64,000 nucleotides of DNA. Source: Candidatus Avelusimicrobium intestinipullorum (GTDB lineage: Bacteria; Elusimicrobiota; Elusimicrobia; Elusimicrobiales; Elusimicrobiaceae). Below, one piece after another: positions 16,114-25,116 of the stretch (position 1 is its first letter; every line of letters starts with the position of its first letter). The position numbers and the translations under genes are program-made. The notes under the pieces were generated by a model. It ran no database searches. It was not told where the DNA came from and saw only the letters and a list, made by a program, of their open reading frames with translations. The stretch covers positions 112,811 through 176,810 of the forward strand of contig CALUXC010000003.1 of NCBI GenBank assembly GCA_944324635.1, read 5' to 3'.

Positions 16114-17085
16114 ATGAAGGGTATTTATCGTTTTCGCTTGCTAATAGGGGTGTTGGCGCTGGGGCTGGGTTTGGCCGCGGACGCTGCCGCCCAAAAGCCG
16201 CGGCTGCCTGCCGTTTCCAAATTAAGTGCGCCGGTCGTGCGGCCGGCCAACCTGATTCCGGCGCAGGCTTGGTCCATCGGGCTCTTATCCCCGCGTGCTT
16301 GGGCCATATCGGCCGGAAGAGTGCCCCGCGATGTTGCCAAAAACTTGACTGTTTTCCCGGTCGTGCAGGCCGATGAAATTGCCGCACGGATTGAACGCTT
16401 GGAAGCCGCCTCGCGCCGTTCCTTTTTCCCGGGGAAGCAAACGATAGACGCCGTGATTTTTGATTTGGACGGTACTTTGCTGGACTCCCTGGGCGCGTGG
16501 GAACATTCCGGCACTAATTTTTTGCGTACGCAGGGCATTAACCCGCCGGAGGGACTGGACGAAAAACTGGCCCAAATGTCGCTGATGGACGGGGCGCGGC
16601 TGGTGAAAAAAATGTTCGGGTTGCCTCAGCCTCCCGAAGAACTTCTTCGCTTAACTCTCTTGCCGGTGCGTCAGCGCTATTTTACCGATATCCCCGCCAA
16701 ACCGGGCGTTCCCGAAATGGTGCGTTATTTGCGCGCACAAGGCATCAAATTATGCGTGGCCACCGCGTCGGACCGGGAATTGGCCGAAGCCGCTTTGAAA
16801 AGATTGGGGCTGTGGAATTCGTTTGATTTTATTATTACTTGCGACGAAGTTGGCATAGGCAAAAGAAGCCCTGCCGTGTACGAAGCGGCCTTAAAAAAAC
16901 TGGGCACTTCCAAGGCCCGTACGCTGGTGGTGGAAGACGCGCTTTATGCGCTTGAAACCGCTAAAAAGGCCGGCTTCCCCGCCGCAGCCATAGCCGAAGA
17001 ACGCGCCGCCGGCGATCAGCCTGCCTTGCAGCGCGCGGCGGATTATTATATCCGTTCTTTTGACCGCTGCACTTTTGGTCGCTAA
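16114..17085 (+). CDS. Exported HAD-superfamily hydrolase
   Basis: A 323-residue protein. Its signal peptide (about 1-27, ending AAAQ) is followed by about 80 residues of unassigned sequence, then a beta-phosphoglucomutase-like HAD domain. Motif I is IFDLDGTLLDS, motif II lies around VATASDRE, motif III is GKRSPAVYEAAL, and motif IV is VVEDALYALETAKKAGF. HAD phosphatases of this subfamily are nearly always cytosolic, so export is odd. The substrate is unknown. It precedes the epimerase gene by 80 bases on the same strand. Confidence 0.75.
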   Translation: MKGIYRFRLLIGVLALGLGLAADAAAQKPRLPAVSKLSAPVVRPANLIPAQAWSIGLLSPRAWAISAGRVPRDVAKNLTVFPVVQADEIAARIERLEAASRRSFFPGKQTIDAVIFDLDGTLLDSLGAWEHSGTNFLRTQGINPPEGLDEKLAQMSLMDGARLVKKMFGLPQPPEELLRLTLLPVRQRYFTDIPAKPGVPEMVRYLRAQGIKLCVATASDRELAEAALKRLGLWNSFDFIITCDEVGIGKRSPAVYEAALKKLGTSKARTLVVEDALYALETAKKAGFPAAAIAEERAAGDQPALQRAADYYIRSFDRCTFGR

Positions 17086-17165
17086 TCCGTATCTCTCATG
17101 CAGGGCCGCGCGGGAAGAAGTATAATAAAGCGTAGTGCCATTTATCCCTTCGGAGAAAGCAAATC

Positions 17166-18110
17166 GTGAAAACCAACGCCAAGCAATGGGTGGTGACGGG
17201 CGGAGCCGGATTTATCGGCTCGCACCTTGTAAAGGAGTTGCTGTCCTGCGGCCAACGCGTGACGGTGGTGGACAATTTTTCCTCCGGCTCTTTAGCTAAC
17301 CTAAATGAAGTTTCCTCAAAAATCCGTTTGGTAAAAGCCGATATTCGCCAGTTGCCCGATTTATTGGAAGCTTTCCAAGGGGCCGATTACGTGCTGCACC
17401 ATGCGGCCTTGGTTTCCGTGCCGCGCTCGCTGGAGGAACCGGAAACGACGTGGCAAATTAATGTGCAGGGAACGGCCAACGTGTTGGAGGCGGCGCACCG
17501 TGCGGGCGTGAAGCGGGTGGTGTTTGCTTCATCGTGCAGTGTGTATGGCTCTTCCTCCAAACCTTGCCGCGAAACGCATGCGCAAAATCCCTCTTCGCCG
17601 TATGCTTTATCCAAACAAATTGGCGAAGAATTGTGCCGCTTCTATACGCAAATTTACGGCTTGGAAACAGTGGTGCTTCGCTACTTTAACGTGTATGGCC
17701 CCGGCCAAAACCCCAATGCCCCTTACTCGGCCGTAGTGGCCAAGTTTTTAGACGTAGCCCGCCGCGGCCAAACCTTGTATGTGGATTGGGACGGACGCCA
17801 AAGCCGGGATTTCGTATCCGTGCAGGACGTGGCCCGTGCCAATGTACTGGCGGCTAAAAAAGGAAAATCCGGCGAGGCATACAACGTGGCCAGCGGGAAA
17901 AGTTATTCTTTGCTGGGGCTGATTCGGCTGATTGAAAAAGTATCCGGCAAAAAGATGACCCGTGTATTCCGCCCAAAACGCGCCGGGGATGTGCGCACTT
18001 CCGCCGCCGATATTTCCAAATTCACCCGCCTGGGTTTTGTGCCCCGCGTGTCGCTGCAAGAAGGCTTGGAACGCTTGTGGCACGGGGGCGATTCTCTTCC
18101 TAAAAAATGA
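17166..18110 (+). CDS. NAD-dependent nucleotide-sugar epimerase/dehydratase (GalE-like)
   Basis: A 314-residue extended short-chain dehydrogenase. The NAD-binding Rossmann motif GGAGFIGSHL is at 12-21, and the active site is SSCSVYGSS followed by YALSKQIGEE (Tyr-x3-Lys). The start is GTG with GGAGAAAGC upstream. Its size fits UDP-glucose 4-epimerase or UDP-GlcNAc 4-epimerase relatives. It probably supplies sugars for surface glycans, but no glycosyltransferases are adjacent. Confidence 0.85.
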   Translation: MKTNAKQWVVTGGAGFIGSHLVKELLSCGQRVTVVDNFSSGSLANLNEVSSKIRLVKADIRQLPDLLEAFQGADYVLHHAALVSVPRSLEEPETTWQINVQGTANVLEAAHRAGVKRVVFASSCSVYGSSSKPCRETHAQNPSSPYALSKQIGEELCRFYTQIYGLETVVLRYFNVYGPGQNPNAPYSAVVAKFLDVARRGQTLYVDWDGRQSRDFVSVQDVARANVLAAKKGKSGEAYNVASGKSYSLLGLIRLIEKVSGKKMTRVFRPKRAGDVRTSAADISKFTRLGFVPRVSLQEGLERLWHGGDSLPKK

Positions 18111-18129
18111 CCGTTTCCCAAACCTTTCC

Positions 18130-18164
18130 AATATGGTATAGTAAAGGGGAAGAAGTACCATATT
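18130..18164 (+). promoter_or_regulatory. 9-17-9 inverted repeat over the -10 of the alcohol dehydrogenase promoter
   Basis: AATATGGTA (18130-18138) and TACCATATT (18156-18164) are exact inverted repeats. The left arm overlaps a TATAGT -10 box (18137-18142), and the right arm lies in the presumed 5' leader before AGGAGG. This suits a repressor operator; a hairpin role is less likely because transcription should start between the arms. Confidence 0.6.
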
Positions 18165-18179
18165 AAAGGAGGGGAATTT

Positions 18180-19394
18180 ATGTGGGAAAAAGATATTAAT
18201 ATCAATGAAGTTCGTGAAATTCGCAGCCGCACGCTGGTGTATTTCGGCGTAGGCGCCATTGCGAAAATTTCCGACATCTGCAAAGATTTGAAAGCGCGGG
18301 GAATCACCAAACTGATCGTGATGACCGGCCGCGGCGCGTATAAAAAAACCGGCGCGTGGGACCACGTGACCAAAGCGTTTGCGGAGAACGGCATTACGTA
18401 TGTGCATTACGATAAAGTAACGCCCAACCCGAATACGCACCACGTCAACGAAGCGGCCAAAATGGCGGCCGACTTTGGCGCCCAGGCCATGTTGGCCATC
18501 GGCGGCGGCTCCGCCATTGACGCGGGTAAGAGCGTGGCTATTTTGATGAAGAACCCCGGCAAAACGGCCGAAGAACTGTACGAATTCCAGTTCACGCCTA
18601 CCGAAGCGGCGCCGATTATCGCCATCAACCTTACGCACGGCACCGGCTCCGAAGCCAACCGCTTTGCGGTGGTCAGCATTGAAGAAAAGAACTTCAAACC
18701 CGCCATCGCGTATGACTGCATCTATCCGCTGTATTCCATCGACGACCCCGCTTTGATGACCGGCCTGGCCGAAAACCAGACCCGCTATGTGTCTATCGAC
18801 GCGGTGAACCACGTGGTGGAAGCTTCTACCACCAAGGTCGCTTCGCCCTATGCGATTGACTTGGCCATTTCCGTGGTGAAATTGGTGAAGGAATACTTGC
18901 CGGTGGCGCTTAAAGATCCGACCAATTTGGAAGCGCGCTATTTCTTGGCCTATGCGGCGCTTATCGCCGGTATCAGCTTTGATAACGGCCTCTTGCACTA
19001 CACCCACGCCTTGGAACACCCGCTTTCCGGTGTGAACCCGAACTTGACCCACGGCTTGGGATTGGCCATGTTGTTGCCGGCCGTAATCAAGAATATCTAC
19101 ACCGCCAAACCGGCCACGCTGGCTGATGTGTTGGCGCCGATCGTGCCCGGATTAACCGGCTGCTCCTGCGAAGCGGAAAAAGCCGCGCTGGGCGTGGAAA
19201 AATGGCTCTTCTCCGTGGGTGCTACGCACAAACTGGAAGATGAAGGCTTCAAAGCCGCCGATGTGGATAAATTGGTGGACTTGGCTTTCAATACGCCTTC
19301 TTTGGGCGGCCTGTTGGGCATTGCTCCTACCGAAGCCACCAAAGAATCGGTTCGCACGATCTACACCGAATCGCTCAAACCGTATAACAAATAA
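18180..19394 (+). CDS. Iron-containing alcohol dehydrogenase
   Basis: A 404-residue group III dehydrogenase. The NAD motif is GGGSAIDAGKSVAI. The family signature is LTHGTGSEANRFAV. Metal ligands lie in VNHVVE, HALEHPLSG and LTHGLGLA. It probably reduces acetaldehyde or butyraldehyde, or another fermentation aldehyde, to the alcohol. It has a strong AGGAGG ribosome binding site and its own operator-like dyad and terminator, so it is a separately regulated and likely highly expressed fermentation gene. Confidence 0.9.
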   Translation: MWEKDININEVREIRSRTLVYFGVGAIAKISDICKDLKARGITKLIVMTGRGAYKKTGAWDHVTKAFAENGITYVHYDKVTPNPNTHHVNEAAKMAADFGAQAMLAIGGGSAIDAGKSVAILMKNPGKTAEELYEFQFTPTEAAPIIAINLTHGTGSEANRFAVVSIEEKNFKPAIAYDCIYPLYSIDDPALMTGLAENQTRYVSIDAVNHVVEASTTKVASPYAIDLAISVVKLVKEYLPVALKDPTNLEARYFLAYAALIAGISFDNGLLHYTHALEHPLSGVNPNLTHGLGLAMLLPAVIKNIYTAKPATLADVLAPIVPGLTGCSCEAEKAALGVEKWLFSVGATHKLEDEGFKAADVDKLVDLAFNTPSLGGLLGIAPTEATKESVRTIYTESLKPYNK

Positions 19395-19409
19395 GCACTT
19401 GTTTTACGC

Positions 19410-19440
19410 AAAAACCCCGGTCCGAAAGACCGGGGTTTTT
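19410..19440. terminator. Bidirectional terminator between convergent genes
   Basis: AAAAACCCCGGTC/GACCGGGGTTTTT with a 5-base loop, between the dehydrogenase and the beta-barrel gene. Confidence 0.9.
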
Positions 19441-19443
19441 GTG

Positions 19444-20085
19444 TTAAAACTTGTAAAACAAACCGGCTGAGTAAGAAATATAACTGGCTTGAGGGAAAAG
19501 TTTTACATATTCTTGCTGTGCGGTAAATTTGCTTGTTTTAAACCGGTTGTAATTATACCGGGCTTCCACATTCAATCCTATATGCGTCGAAACCATATAT
19601 TCCATTCCTAACCCTATGGAAGCGGCCCAATTGGTATTTTGGAAGTGTTCCGTTTTTCCCATTTCTATACTCGTGCGCGTGTTGGCTATGCCAAGGCCTA
19701 ACGGTAGGTAAAACTGCAGGGAATTTTGAGGATTGAGGTAAATCCGGGAGAGCAACATATAGTGTAAGCTCTTGGTATTTACGTTTAGTTCCAGCCCGCT
19801 GGCCCGGTCCGTTGGAAAATAATCATATCCGAAAGAAAGCCCCAAGGCAATTCGCCGGGATAAGAAATAGAAACCGTGGATATTGAATCCGAGGCTTGGG
19901 TCTCCCAGTTTAGCGTCGTGTTCTATGCCGGTGGTAACATTGACGACATTAAATTCGCCCCAGTCGCTTCCCAAGCACGGAATGGCCGTGTTCAAGGATA
20001 TGCCTAATGTTTTATCGCCTGATTGGTAGGCAAACGATAGCGTATGCAACAAAATAAGACTGAACAACAATAGATACTTTTTCAT
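19444..20085 (-). CDS. Outer-membrane beta-barrel protein, OmpA/opacity-like
   Basis: A 213-residue protein with a signal peptide (about 1-19). Alternating strands rich in Tyr, Leu and Gly (for example LGLSFGYDYFP, HIGLNVEARYNYN) run to a terminal Phe, the outer-membrane assembly signal. The predicted size suits an 8-stranded barrel. It follows the sulfatase-fold gene after 13 bases and is probably in one operon with it. I cannot assign a substrate. Confidence 0.68.
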   Translation of the reverse strand: MKKYLLLFSLILLHTLSFAYQSGDKTLGISLNTAIPCLGSDWGEFNVVNVTTGIEHDAKLGDPSLGFNIHGFYFLSRRIALGLSFGYDYFPTDRASGLELNVNTKSLHYMLLSRIYLNPQNSLQFYLPLGLGIANTRTSIEMGKTEHFQNTNWAASIGLGMEYMVSTHIGLNVEARYNYNRFKTSKFTAQQEYVKLFPQASYISYSAGLFYKF

Positions 20086-20098
20086 TAATACTGCCTCC

Positions 20099-22108
20099 TT
20101 ATCGCTTTAATCTTTCTACATCTAAAAGGCTTTGAAGCATTCCACCCAGCGGATGAAGATGCGGTGCGTTGGAAAAAATGTTGGCGAGTTTTTCCGGATC
20201 CACTTCTTCGACCTGCAGCGGGTGGAGCTGGTTAAAGTCAAAGGCGGGATATATTTCCACCGGGTCCAGCGCATTGGGGCGGAGCAATACAAAATAATGT
20301 TCGTCTGCAAAGGCTACATCGCGGGAAAAACAACGGTAGTCCACAAAACAGCCAGAGGTAATAACTATACGGTTGGTTTGATCTTCGAACAGGCTGCGCC
20401 CGGTGAAATCTTCCCGCTCAAAGGCAGGCGGCTGGCCGGTAAGCAAAGAGGCCAAATGTAAAATGGTAGGAATTAAATCAGAAGTGCTGACATAACGCTT
20501 TTGGTTTTGCACAAAATGGTTCCAGTTGGTAGCCGGAATTTGCTGTTGCAGCGCCGGCGGAATATACCAAATAAAAGGTACTCTGACTGATTCTTCGTGC
20601 AAATCTTGGTTATGGAAATAAGCTCCGTGTTCATAAAATCCTTCGCCGTGATCGGAAGTGAGGACGACAATCGTCCGCTGGAGGTCTATTTCGTTTAACA
20701 AATTTGCTTCCAGGTGGGATAAATAATAAATGGCATTGTCGTAGCAGTTAACAGATGCTTGCGGCCAATGCGTGCGCTCCGTTTCGCACGGTTGAAACGG
20801 GGTAAAGCCTTCTTGTTGAAAATAAGGGAAATGCATACTGTTGGCATGAAAAACACCTACGAAATGCGGATGCTGTTTAATCACTTGTCCCACCTGCTGG
20901 AGAGCAGTTTCATCTTGGATGTAGTCCAGTGCGTCTTTTTGCCCAGCATCATCGGCAGCACTCCAGAGGTATTGCATATTAAACGAATTAAAGAACTCAT
21001 CTAATCGGGCCCATTTTTTCCCGGCCGTTAAGATATAAAACGTAAAAAATTTTTGTGGGAAATAGTCCCATAATGTAAGGGCGTCCTTGATGGCGGAAGG
21101 GTGCCGCTGGGGGCCTTGACCGGTGAATAGGGCTGGGATGGCCGTATCGGTATAATTAGCCGGTGAAAGTGCCTGGAAGACGAATGATTTTTGATAAAAA
21201 GATTTTAACGGATTGTCCGGGTAACGATCGTATCCATATATGCCCATATTGCGTGCCCGCTGGGCATCGTTAACAATGACCAGCACATTAAATGGGATAT
21301 CCGGGGCCTGGAAGGCCTGGTACTTGTCAGAGGCAGTTTCGGACTGTTTAAGGCTTTTATCCCGTTCCGGGCTGAACAGACTGTCAAAAATTTCTACCAT
21401 AAACTGAGCATCAAACGCTAAGCGCGGAACTTGATTTTTGAGCGGCCCTCCTAGCAAAGCGAAAAAAAACGCACTCAAGCTAAATCCGCTTATGAAAAGG
21501 ATTTTAAGGGAGCGTTGTTTACTCTTGACTATAAATGCGAGGAAAGACACTGTTCCAAATAGGCCCACTATATACAAACTGCGGGTGAATACCTGGTGCA
21601 GGTCGTATTTGAAACACCACTTCATTTGTATGAGCCATATTGTCAGGGCGGGCAGCCAGATAAACCATTTTTTTAATAAAGCAAAAGGCTGTTGTTTTTC
21701 TCCTTTAAATAACGGGTGAAGGCACCAGCAGGAAAAGAAGGCAAGGCCGCTTCCGGCCAGAATAATCCAGCCTGCATAGGGCAACAGCTGCATTTTGAGC
21801 GTAGCAAGCAAAAAAAGCGGCTCGCGCATCAAAGCGGTAAGCAGCTGGGAAGGAATAAAGGCGCCGTAATTTTGGTAATAAAAGAAATTAAGCAGTGGCA
21901 AAGTGGCCGCCAGTGAGCATAGCACCGCCCAGCCGCGGCCATATTTGCAAAGAAATAGCGAGGATATAAATAGGGAGAATGTGCCGTACACACAAAGCGA
22001 AAAACACCAAGAAACCATTAGCCAGGGTTGAAAAACCGGCTGTAAAACAAGTTGTAAAATGGCAAACAGGAAAACGAAAGAAACTGCCCAAAGCAGATTT
22101 TTTTTCAT
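20099..22108 (-). CDS. Membrane sulfatase/phosphoethanolamine-transferase-fold protein
   Basis: A 669-residue inner-membrane enzyme. About five transmembrane segments (1-215) precede a periplasmic alkaline-phosphatase/sulfatase domain. Asn280-Asp281 (VIVNDAQRARNMGIYGY) takes the place of the metal-binding GET motif of EptA-like enzymes. NYTDTAIPALF (Thr320 or Thr322) matches the nucleophile region, and TSDHGEGFYEHG holds distal metal ligands. The overall layout resembles YejM/PbgA (DUF3413) and EptA-like proteins, which act on lipids or LPS; the exact activity is uncertain. It is AT-richer than its neighbours. It shares a transcript with the barrel protein downstream. Confidence 0.75.
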   Translation of the reverse strand: MKKNLLWAVSFVFLFAILQLVLQPVFQPWLMVSWCFSLCVYGTFSLFISSLFLCKYGRGWAVLCSLAATLPLLNFFYYQNYGAFIPSQLLTALMREPLFLLATLKMQLLPYAGWIILAGSGLAFFSCWCLHPLFKGEKQQPFALLKKWFIWLPALTIWLIQMKWCFKYDLHQVFTRSLYIVGLFGTVSFLAFIVKSKQRSLKILFISGFSLSAFFFALLGGPLKNQVPRLAFDAQFMVEIFDSLFSPERDKSLKQSETASDKYQAFQAPDIPFNVLVIVNDAQRARNMGIYGYDRYPDNPLKSFYQKSFVFQALSPANYTDTAIPALFTGQGPQRHPSAIKDALTLWDYFPQKFFTFYILTAGKKWARLDEFFNSFNMQYLWSAADDAGQKDALDYIQDETALQQVGQVIKQHPHFVGVFHANSMHFPYFQQEGFTPFQPCETERTHWPQASVNCYDNAIYYLSHLEANLLNEIDLQRTIVVLTSDHGEGFYEHGAYFHNQDLHEESVRVPFIWYIPPALQQQIPATNWNHFVQNQKRYVSTSDLIPTILHLASLLTGQPPAFEREDFTGRSLFEDQTNRIVITSGCFVDYRCFSRDVAFADEHYFVLLRPNALDPVEIYPAFDFNQLHPLQVEEVDPEKLANIFSNAPHLHPLGGMLQSLLDVERLKR

Positions 22109-22513
22109 AGAGCTGACCTCGTTATTATTTCAATCTCAAAAATAACAGGCCAGCACGAGAAAAGAATAAGCAGCAGCGACGAGGAAGGCGGTACAAGGCA
22201 GTAAAAAACGGCTGTTAAATTTGAGCCAGCTCTAATAACCCAAATATAAACAGCCGTGGCTTTCTGCCATATTATATGGCAGAAAGCACTCGGCACGGCA
22301 TATTTAAGGGATCAGTTTAAATATGCTGTGCCTAAAAACGACTGCTTTTGGATTAGAGCTGTGCCGTTGGTTTCCCAACAGCGCACCGTATTCTTCATAC
22401 GGTTCCAAAAACAGATTTAAATTGTATATAAGCCACGTTGAAGGCTTATTTGTGGTAAAAACTCCTTTATTGAATAATAGTTATTATAAAAAATTTTAAT
22501 GTGCTTTTCAGTT
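22109..22513. other. 405-base AT-rich gap with a cluster of hairpins
   Basis: No convincing gene is present. The part nearest the sulfatase gene contains its ribosome binding site (GAGG). From about 22229 to 22460 at least six inverted repeats lie one after another, listed separately. Base composition is much AT-richer than the flanking genes. Both neighbours are on the minus strand, so an RNA made from that strand could be an independent small RNA or a leader. Confidence 0.5.
22229..22460. repeat. Nested hairpin cluster (possible structured RNA or decayed mobile element)
   Basis: AGCTCTAAT plus CCAAA (22229-22244) pairs with TTTGGATTAGAGCT (about 22347-22360), and CAGCCGT pairs imperfectly with ACGACTG just inside. 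Enclosed are a perfect 12-bp hairpin with a 3-base loop (22260-22286, arms CTTTCTGCCATA) and a 16-bp hairpin with one G-T pair (22292-22332, arms GGCACGGCATATTTAA). Downstream are GTTGG/CCAAC (about 22365-22378), CCGTAT/ATACGG (22386-22402) and AAGCC/GGCTT. No transposase or known RNA family motif was recognised. Confidence 0.55.
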
Positions 22514-23827
22514 TTAATTTAAGCGGCGGTTGCCGCGGACGTATTCAAAAAAGTGTTTCACGCGCGCGTCGCACAAAATATCTTTGACGGAAATTTCCTT
22601 CTTTAAATGCACGCCCGCCAGGGTGCGGCAGCGGCTGAGCGCCACGTACGTTTGCCCCGGGGCAAAGGCGCCGCGGCCGATGTCCAAATAAATGCTGTCA
22701 AACGTCAGCCCCTGGGATTTGTGTATCGTAATGGCCCAGGCCAGCTTTAACGGATATTGCTTAAAAAATCCCTTCACTTTAGGCTGCAGTTTTTGCAAGA
22801 GAGGGTTAAATTCATACCGCACATCTTCCCACACATGGGGCTCTACTTGATAGATGCAGCCTTTCAGTTCCACTTTGATGAAATCTTCGCCCAGGTCGTA
22901 AATGGTGCCAATGTCGCCGTTGACCCAGTTGTCGTCATTGACGAGCATCATGATTTTGGCCCCTTTTTTAAGCCGCAAAAGCGGGTCAGCCGGAGGCGTT
23001 TTGGTTTGGAAGGATTCATCGGCCGTGGCCGCATAGGTAAATTCCTGCCCAGGCAGTTGGGATAAATAATGTACATTCCGCCAGGCGGCTTCGCGGTTGG
23101 TGGGGGCCAGGATAATGCTGTTTTCAAACTTTTCGGGCAATTCAAAAGTTTTATGCGTGTTTAACAGCGCGTCCAGTTCGGGCTGAGTGACTTGACCCTC
23201 GCGGATTAAATTAAGCAGGCGTGCAAAATCCGGATCCGCTTTTTGGCGGAAAATGCGCCTCAGTTCAAATACTTCCGTCGGAAGCCGGCGCAGGACATGG
23301 GCTTCAAAAAAATAAGGGCTGGGGTAAGTTTCCCGAAAGTAATCAAATAATCCGCCGGAGGCTTGTTCCTCCACGGGGGGAAGCTGGAACAAATCCCCAA
23401 ACAGAACGATTTTTTTCCCGCCGAAAGGTTCTTCGCTGTGGGTGGAAATTTGCAAGATGTAATCAATGGCGTCCAACAGGTCGGCCCGGAGCATGGACGC
23501 TTCGTCTATGATAATGGTGTCCAGCGCGTCCACCGTTTTGCGTGGCAATCGCTTGAGGTTACTTTTGTCCAGCAAGTTGCCGGGTTTTAGCCGAAAGAAA
23601 GAATGTACGGTCTGCCCGTGCACATTAATAGCGGCAAGGCCCGTGGTGGCCAGGACTACCGCATTTTGGGCGGTATGTTCAGCAAAGTAACGCAAAAGGG
23701 TGGTTTTGCCCGTTCCGGCGCGGCCCGTAATAAAAATAAGGGGTTGTATGGGTGGTTTGGCTTCCAAACGGGTGAGAGCATCTTTGAATTCGTCGGTTAA
23801 AATGATATCATTCTTTACTGAAGCCAT
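22514..23827 (-). CDS. Pif1/RecD-like SF1B DNA helicase
   Basis: A 437-residue ATP-dependent helicase. Walker A is GRAGTGKTTLL (Lys41). Walker B is IIIDEASM, motif III is LFGDLFQLPPV, and motifs V and VI lie in ITIHKSQGLTFDSIYLD and YVALSRCRTL. An SH3-like 2B region lies between. It acts 5'-to-3' in repair or fork restart by family knowledge. ATG at 23827 follows the -10 TATAAT by only 5 bases, so the message is probably leaderless. Confidence 0.88.
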   Translation of the reverse strand: MASVKNDIILTDEFKDALTRLEAKPPIQPLIFITGRAGTGKTTLLRYFAEHTAQNAVVLATTGLAAINVHGQTVHSFFRLKPGNLLDKSNLKRLPRKTVDALDTIIIDEASMLRADLLDAIDYILQISTHSEEPFGGKKIVLFGDLFQLPPVEEQASGGLFDYFRETYPSPYFFEAHVLRRLPTEVFELRRIFRQKADPDFARLLNLIREGQVTQPELDALLNTHKTFELPEKFENSIILAPTNREAAWRNVHYLSQLPGQEFTYAATADESFQTKTPPADPLLRLKKGAKIMMLVNDDNWVNGDIGTIYDLGEDFIKVELKGCIYQVEPHVWEDVRYEFNPLLQKLQPKVKGFFKQYPLKLAWAITIHKSQGLTFDSIYLDIGRGAFAPGQTYVALSRCRTLAGVHLKKEISVKDILCDARVKHFFEYVRGNRRLN

Positions 23828-23832
23828 AATTT

Positions 23833-23838
23833 ATTATA
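23833..23838 (-). promoter_or_regulatory. -10 box 5 bases before the helicase start
   Basis: Consensus TATAAT on the minus strand, immediately upstream of the ATG, with no Shine-Dalgarno; transcription start and start codon would nearly coincide. Confidence 0.55.
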
Positions 23839-23937
23839 CCAATTAAAAAAACTGCTATTTTTATTAAAATAGCTTGAAAAAATAAGAAATGACGGTATGA
23901 TATTTTATATGAGGGACTTTAGGGAAAGGAGCCTTTT

Positions 23938-25116
23938 ATGAAGAAAACATTTATTTTAATGGGCGTTTTGCTGTCGTCCGTTTTCGGCTATGGGGAAAAT
24001 AAAATTCAGATGGTAACGTATTTTCCTGTGCCGTATGTGGCCTACAGCAAGGTAAACGTCAATAAACAAATGGACGTGGGATTGACCAACACCTGTGCGA
24101 TGAATTTGGGCTGCAATGAAAGCGGCTCTGCTGGCTTAAAACCGCTACAGGCAACGACGGTAAACTTAAACCGTGGCAAACTGGACTTAAACACGGGTGC
24201 GGCCGCGCTTAGCACCTCTGTAACGATGGGTTCCGGCGCGGGAACAGTGGAAATGAACTTTGGGCAGGACTTGCGAATCGGAACACTCAATAATGCTTAC
24301 AGCATTGAAACAGATCAAATGAATGTGGACGTGCTCAAGTTATTCCCGTCCAGGATCAAAAACGACTTCCCCAGCTGTGCTGCTACGGGGGCGTCCGGTG
24401 CGCCTCAAGTGTCCTGGCAGCAGTTGCAGTTAAAAGGGAAAAAGGAAACTTATTTGGTGTGTGGCACGGCGAAGGAAGATGAGAGATGCCGACCCACGTA
24501 TAATGGTCAGGAAACCTATACTGAGCCCTGCCCGCCAGGACAAACAGGTAGCATTACATTTACGTGGAACTATAAATTGTGTACTTATAGAATTGAAAAC
24601 TCGTGCACTTCTGTTCTAAAAAAATGTTTGTCTACCCCTAAGTATTGTGGCGGGGCGGATGTGTCCAGCGGTGCGATTAACGATGGTGCTTGCGGTGGAG
24701 TGACGCCAATGGAGCACTACCCGGATTGTTCCTCTGTGAAAAACGGCGGATGGATGAATCATTATTCCTTATGGGGTGATCTTTTGTTCCAACTGGAACA
24801 GCAGGGCTATGGACGGCCGGGGTCTGCCCCTTGTGAACCGGGAACGGAGTGCGATGCTTGCGTCTTGGGTAAAAGATATATGATCCGCAACAGTAAAACT
24901 TATGGACGTATGTGCAGAGATGTTAACCGGTATCTGTACGGCCCTGGCAGTTGCCGCACGCTGTATGCATTTAACTATGCCCTTTGCGAAATGAAAGAAG
25001 ATTGTTCGGAAGGAACAACTGCAGTGTGTGATAGTTGGAGCAAGGTGAGCTCCGGTGGGACAGGGTTCTTACCGAATCCTGGTGATGGTTCTCTTGCACC
25101 GAATACTGGTTGGTGA
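23938..25116 (+). CDS. Secreted Cys-rich protein, unknown
   Basis: A 392-residue exported protein with a signal peptide (about 1-19) and a distinctive mature start KIQMVTYFPVPYVAYSKV. The first 150 residues are Asn/Thr/Gly/Val-rich, suggesting a beta-helical or fibre-like segment. The rest holds more than 20 cysteines, implying disulfides. I do not recognise a family; pilin-like or surface-adhesin functions are possible but unsupported. It has its own AAAGGAG ribosome binding site and terminator. The last residues are altered by a 31-base duplication (25081-25127). Confidence 0.65.
   Translation: MKKTFILMGVLLSSVFGYGENKIQMVTYFPVPYVAYSKVNVNKQMDVGLTNTCAMNLGCNESGSAGLKPLQATTVNLNRGKLDLNTGAAALSTSVTMGSGAGTVEMNFGQDLRIGTLNNAYSIETDQMNVDVLKLFPSRIKNDFPSCAATGASGAPQVSWQQLQLKGKKETYLVCGTAKEDERCRPTYNGQETYTEPCPPGQTGSITFTWNYKLCTYRIENSCTSVLKKCLSTPKYCGGADVSSGAINDGACGGVTPMEHYPDCSSVKNGGWMNHYSLWGDLLFQLEQQGYGRPGSAPCEPGTECDACVLGKRYMIRNSKTYGRMCRDVNRYLYGPGSCRTLYAFNYALCEMKEDCSEGTTAVCDSWSKVSSGGTGFLPNPGDGSLAPNTGW

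Noticed and set aside
17748..19052. A 434-codon minus-strand frame opposite the epimerase and alcohol dehydrogenase genes
   Set aside because: It spans two recognisable plus-strand genes and the gap between them and has no family motif; it is a shadow frame.
22105..22296. A 63-codon minus-strand open frame upstream of the sulfatase-fold gene
   Set aside because: It runs through the hairpin cluster and the ribosome binding site of the next gene, has no start signal and an atypical composition.
22386..22402. Group II intron domain V
   Set aside because: The hairpin CCGTAT/ATACGG resembles its outer stem, but the internal bulge and tetraloop are missing and there is no intron-encoded protein.
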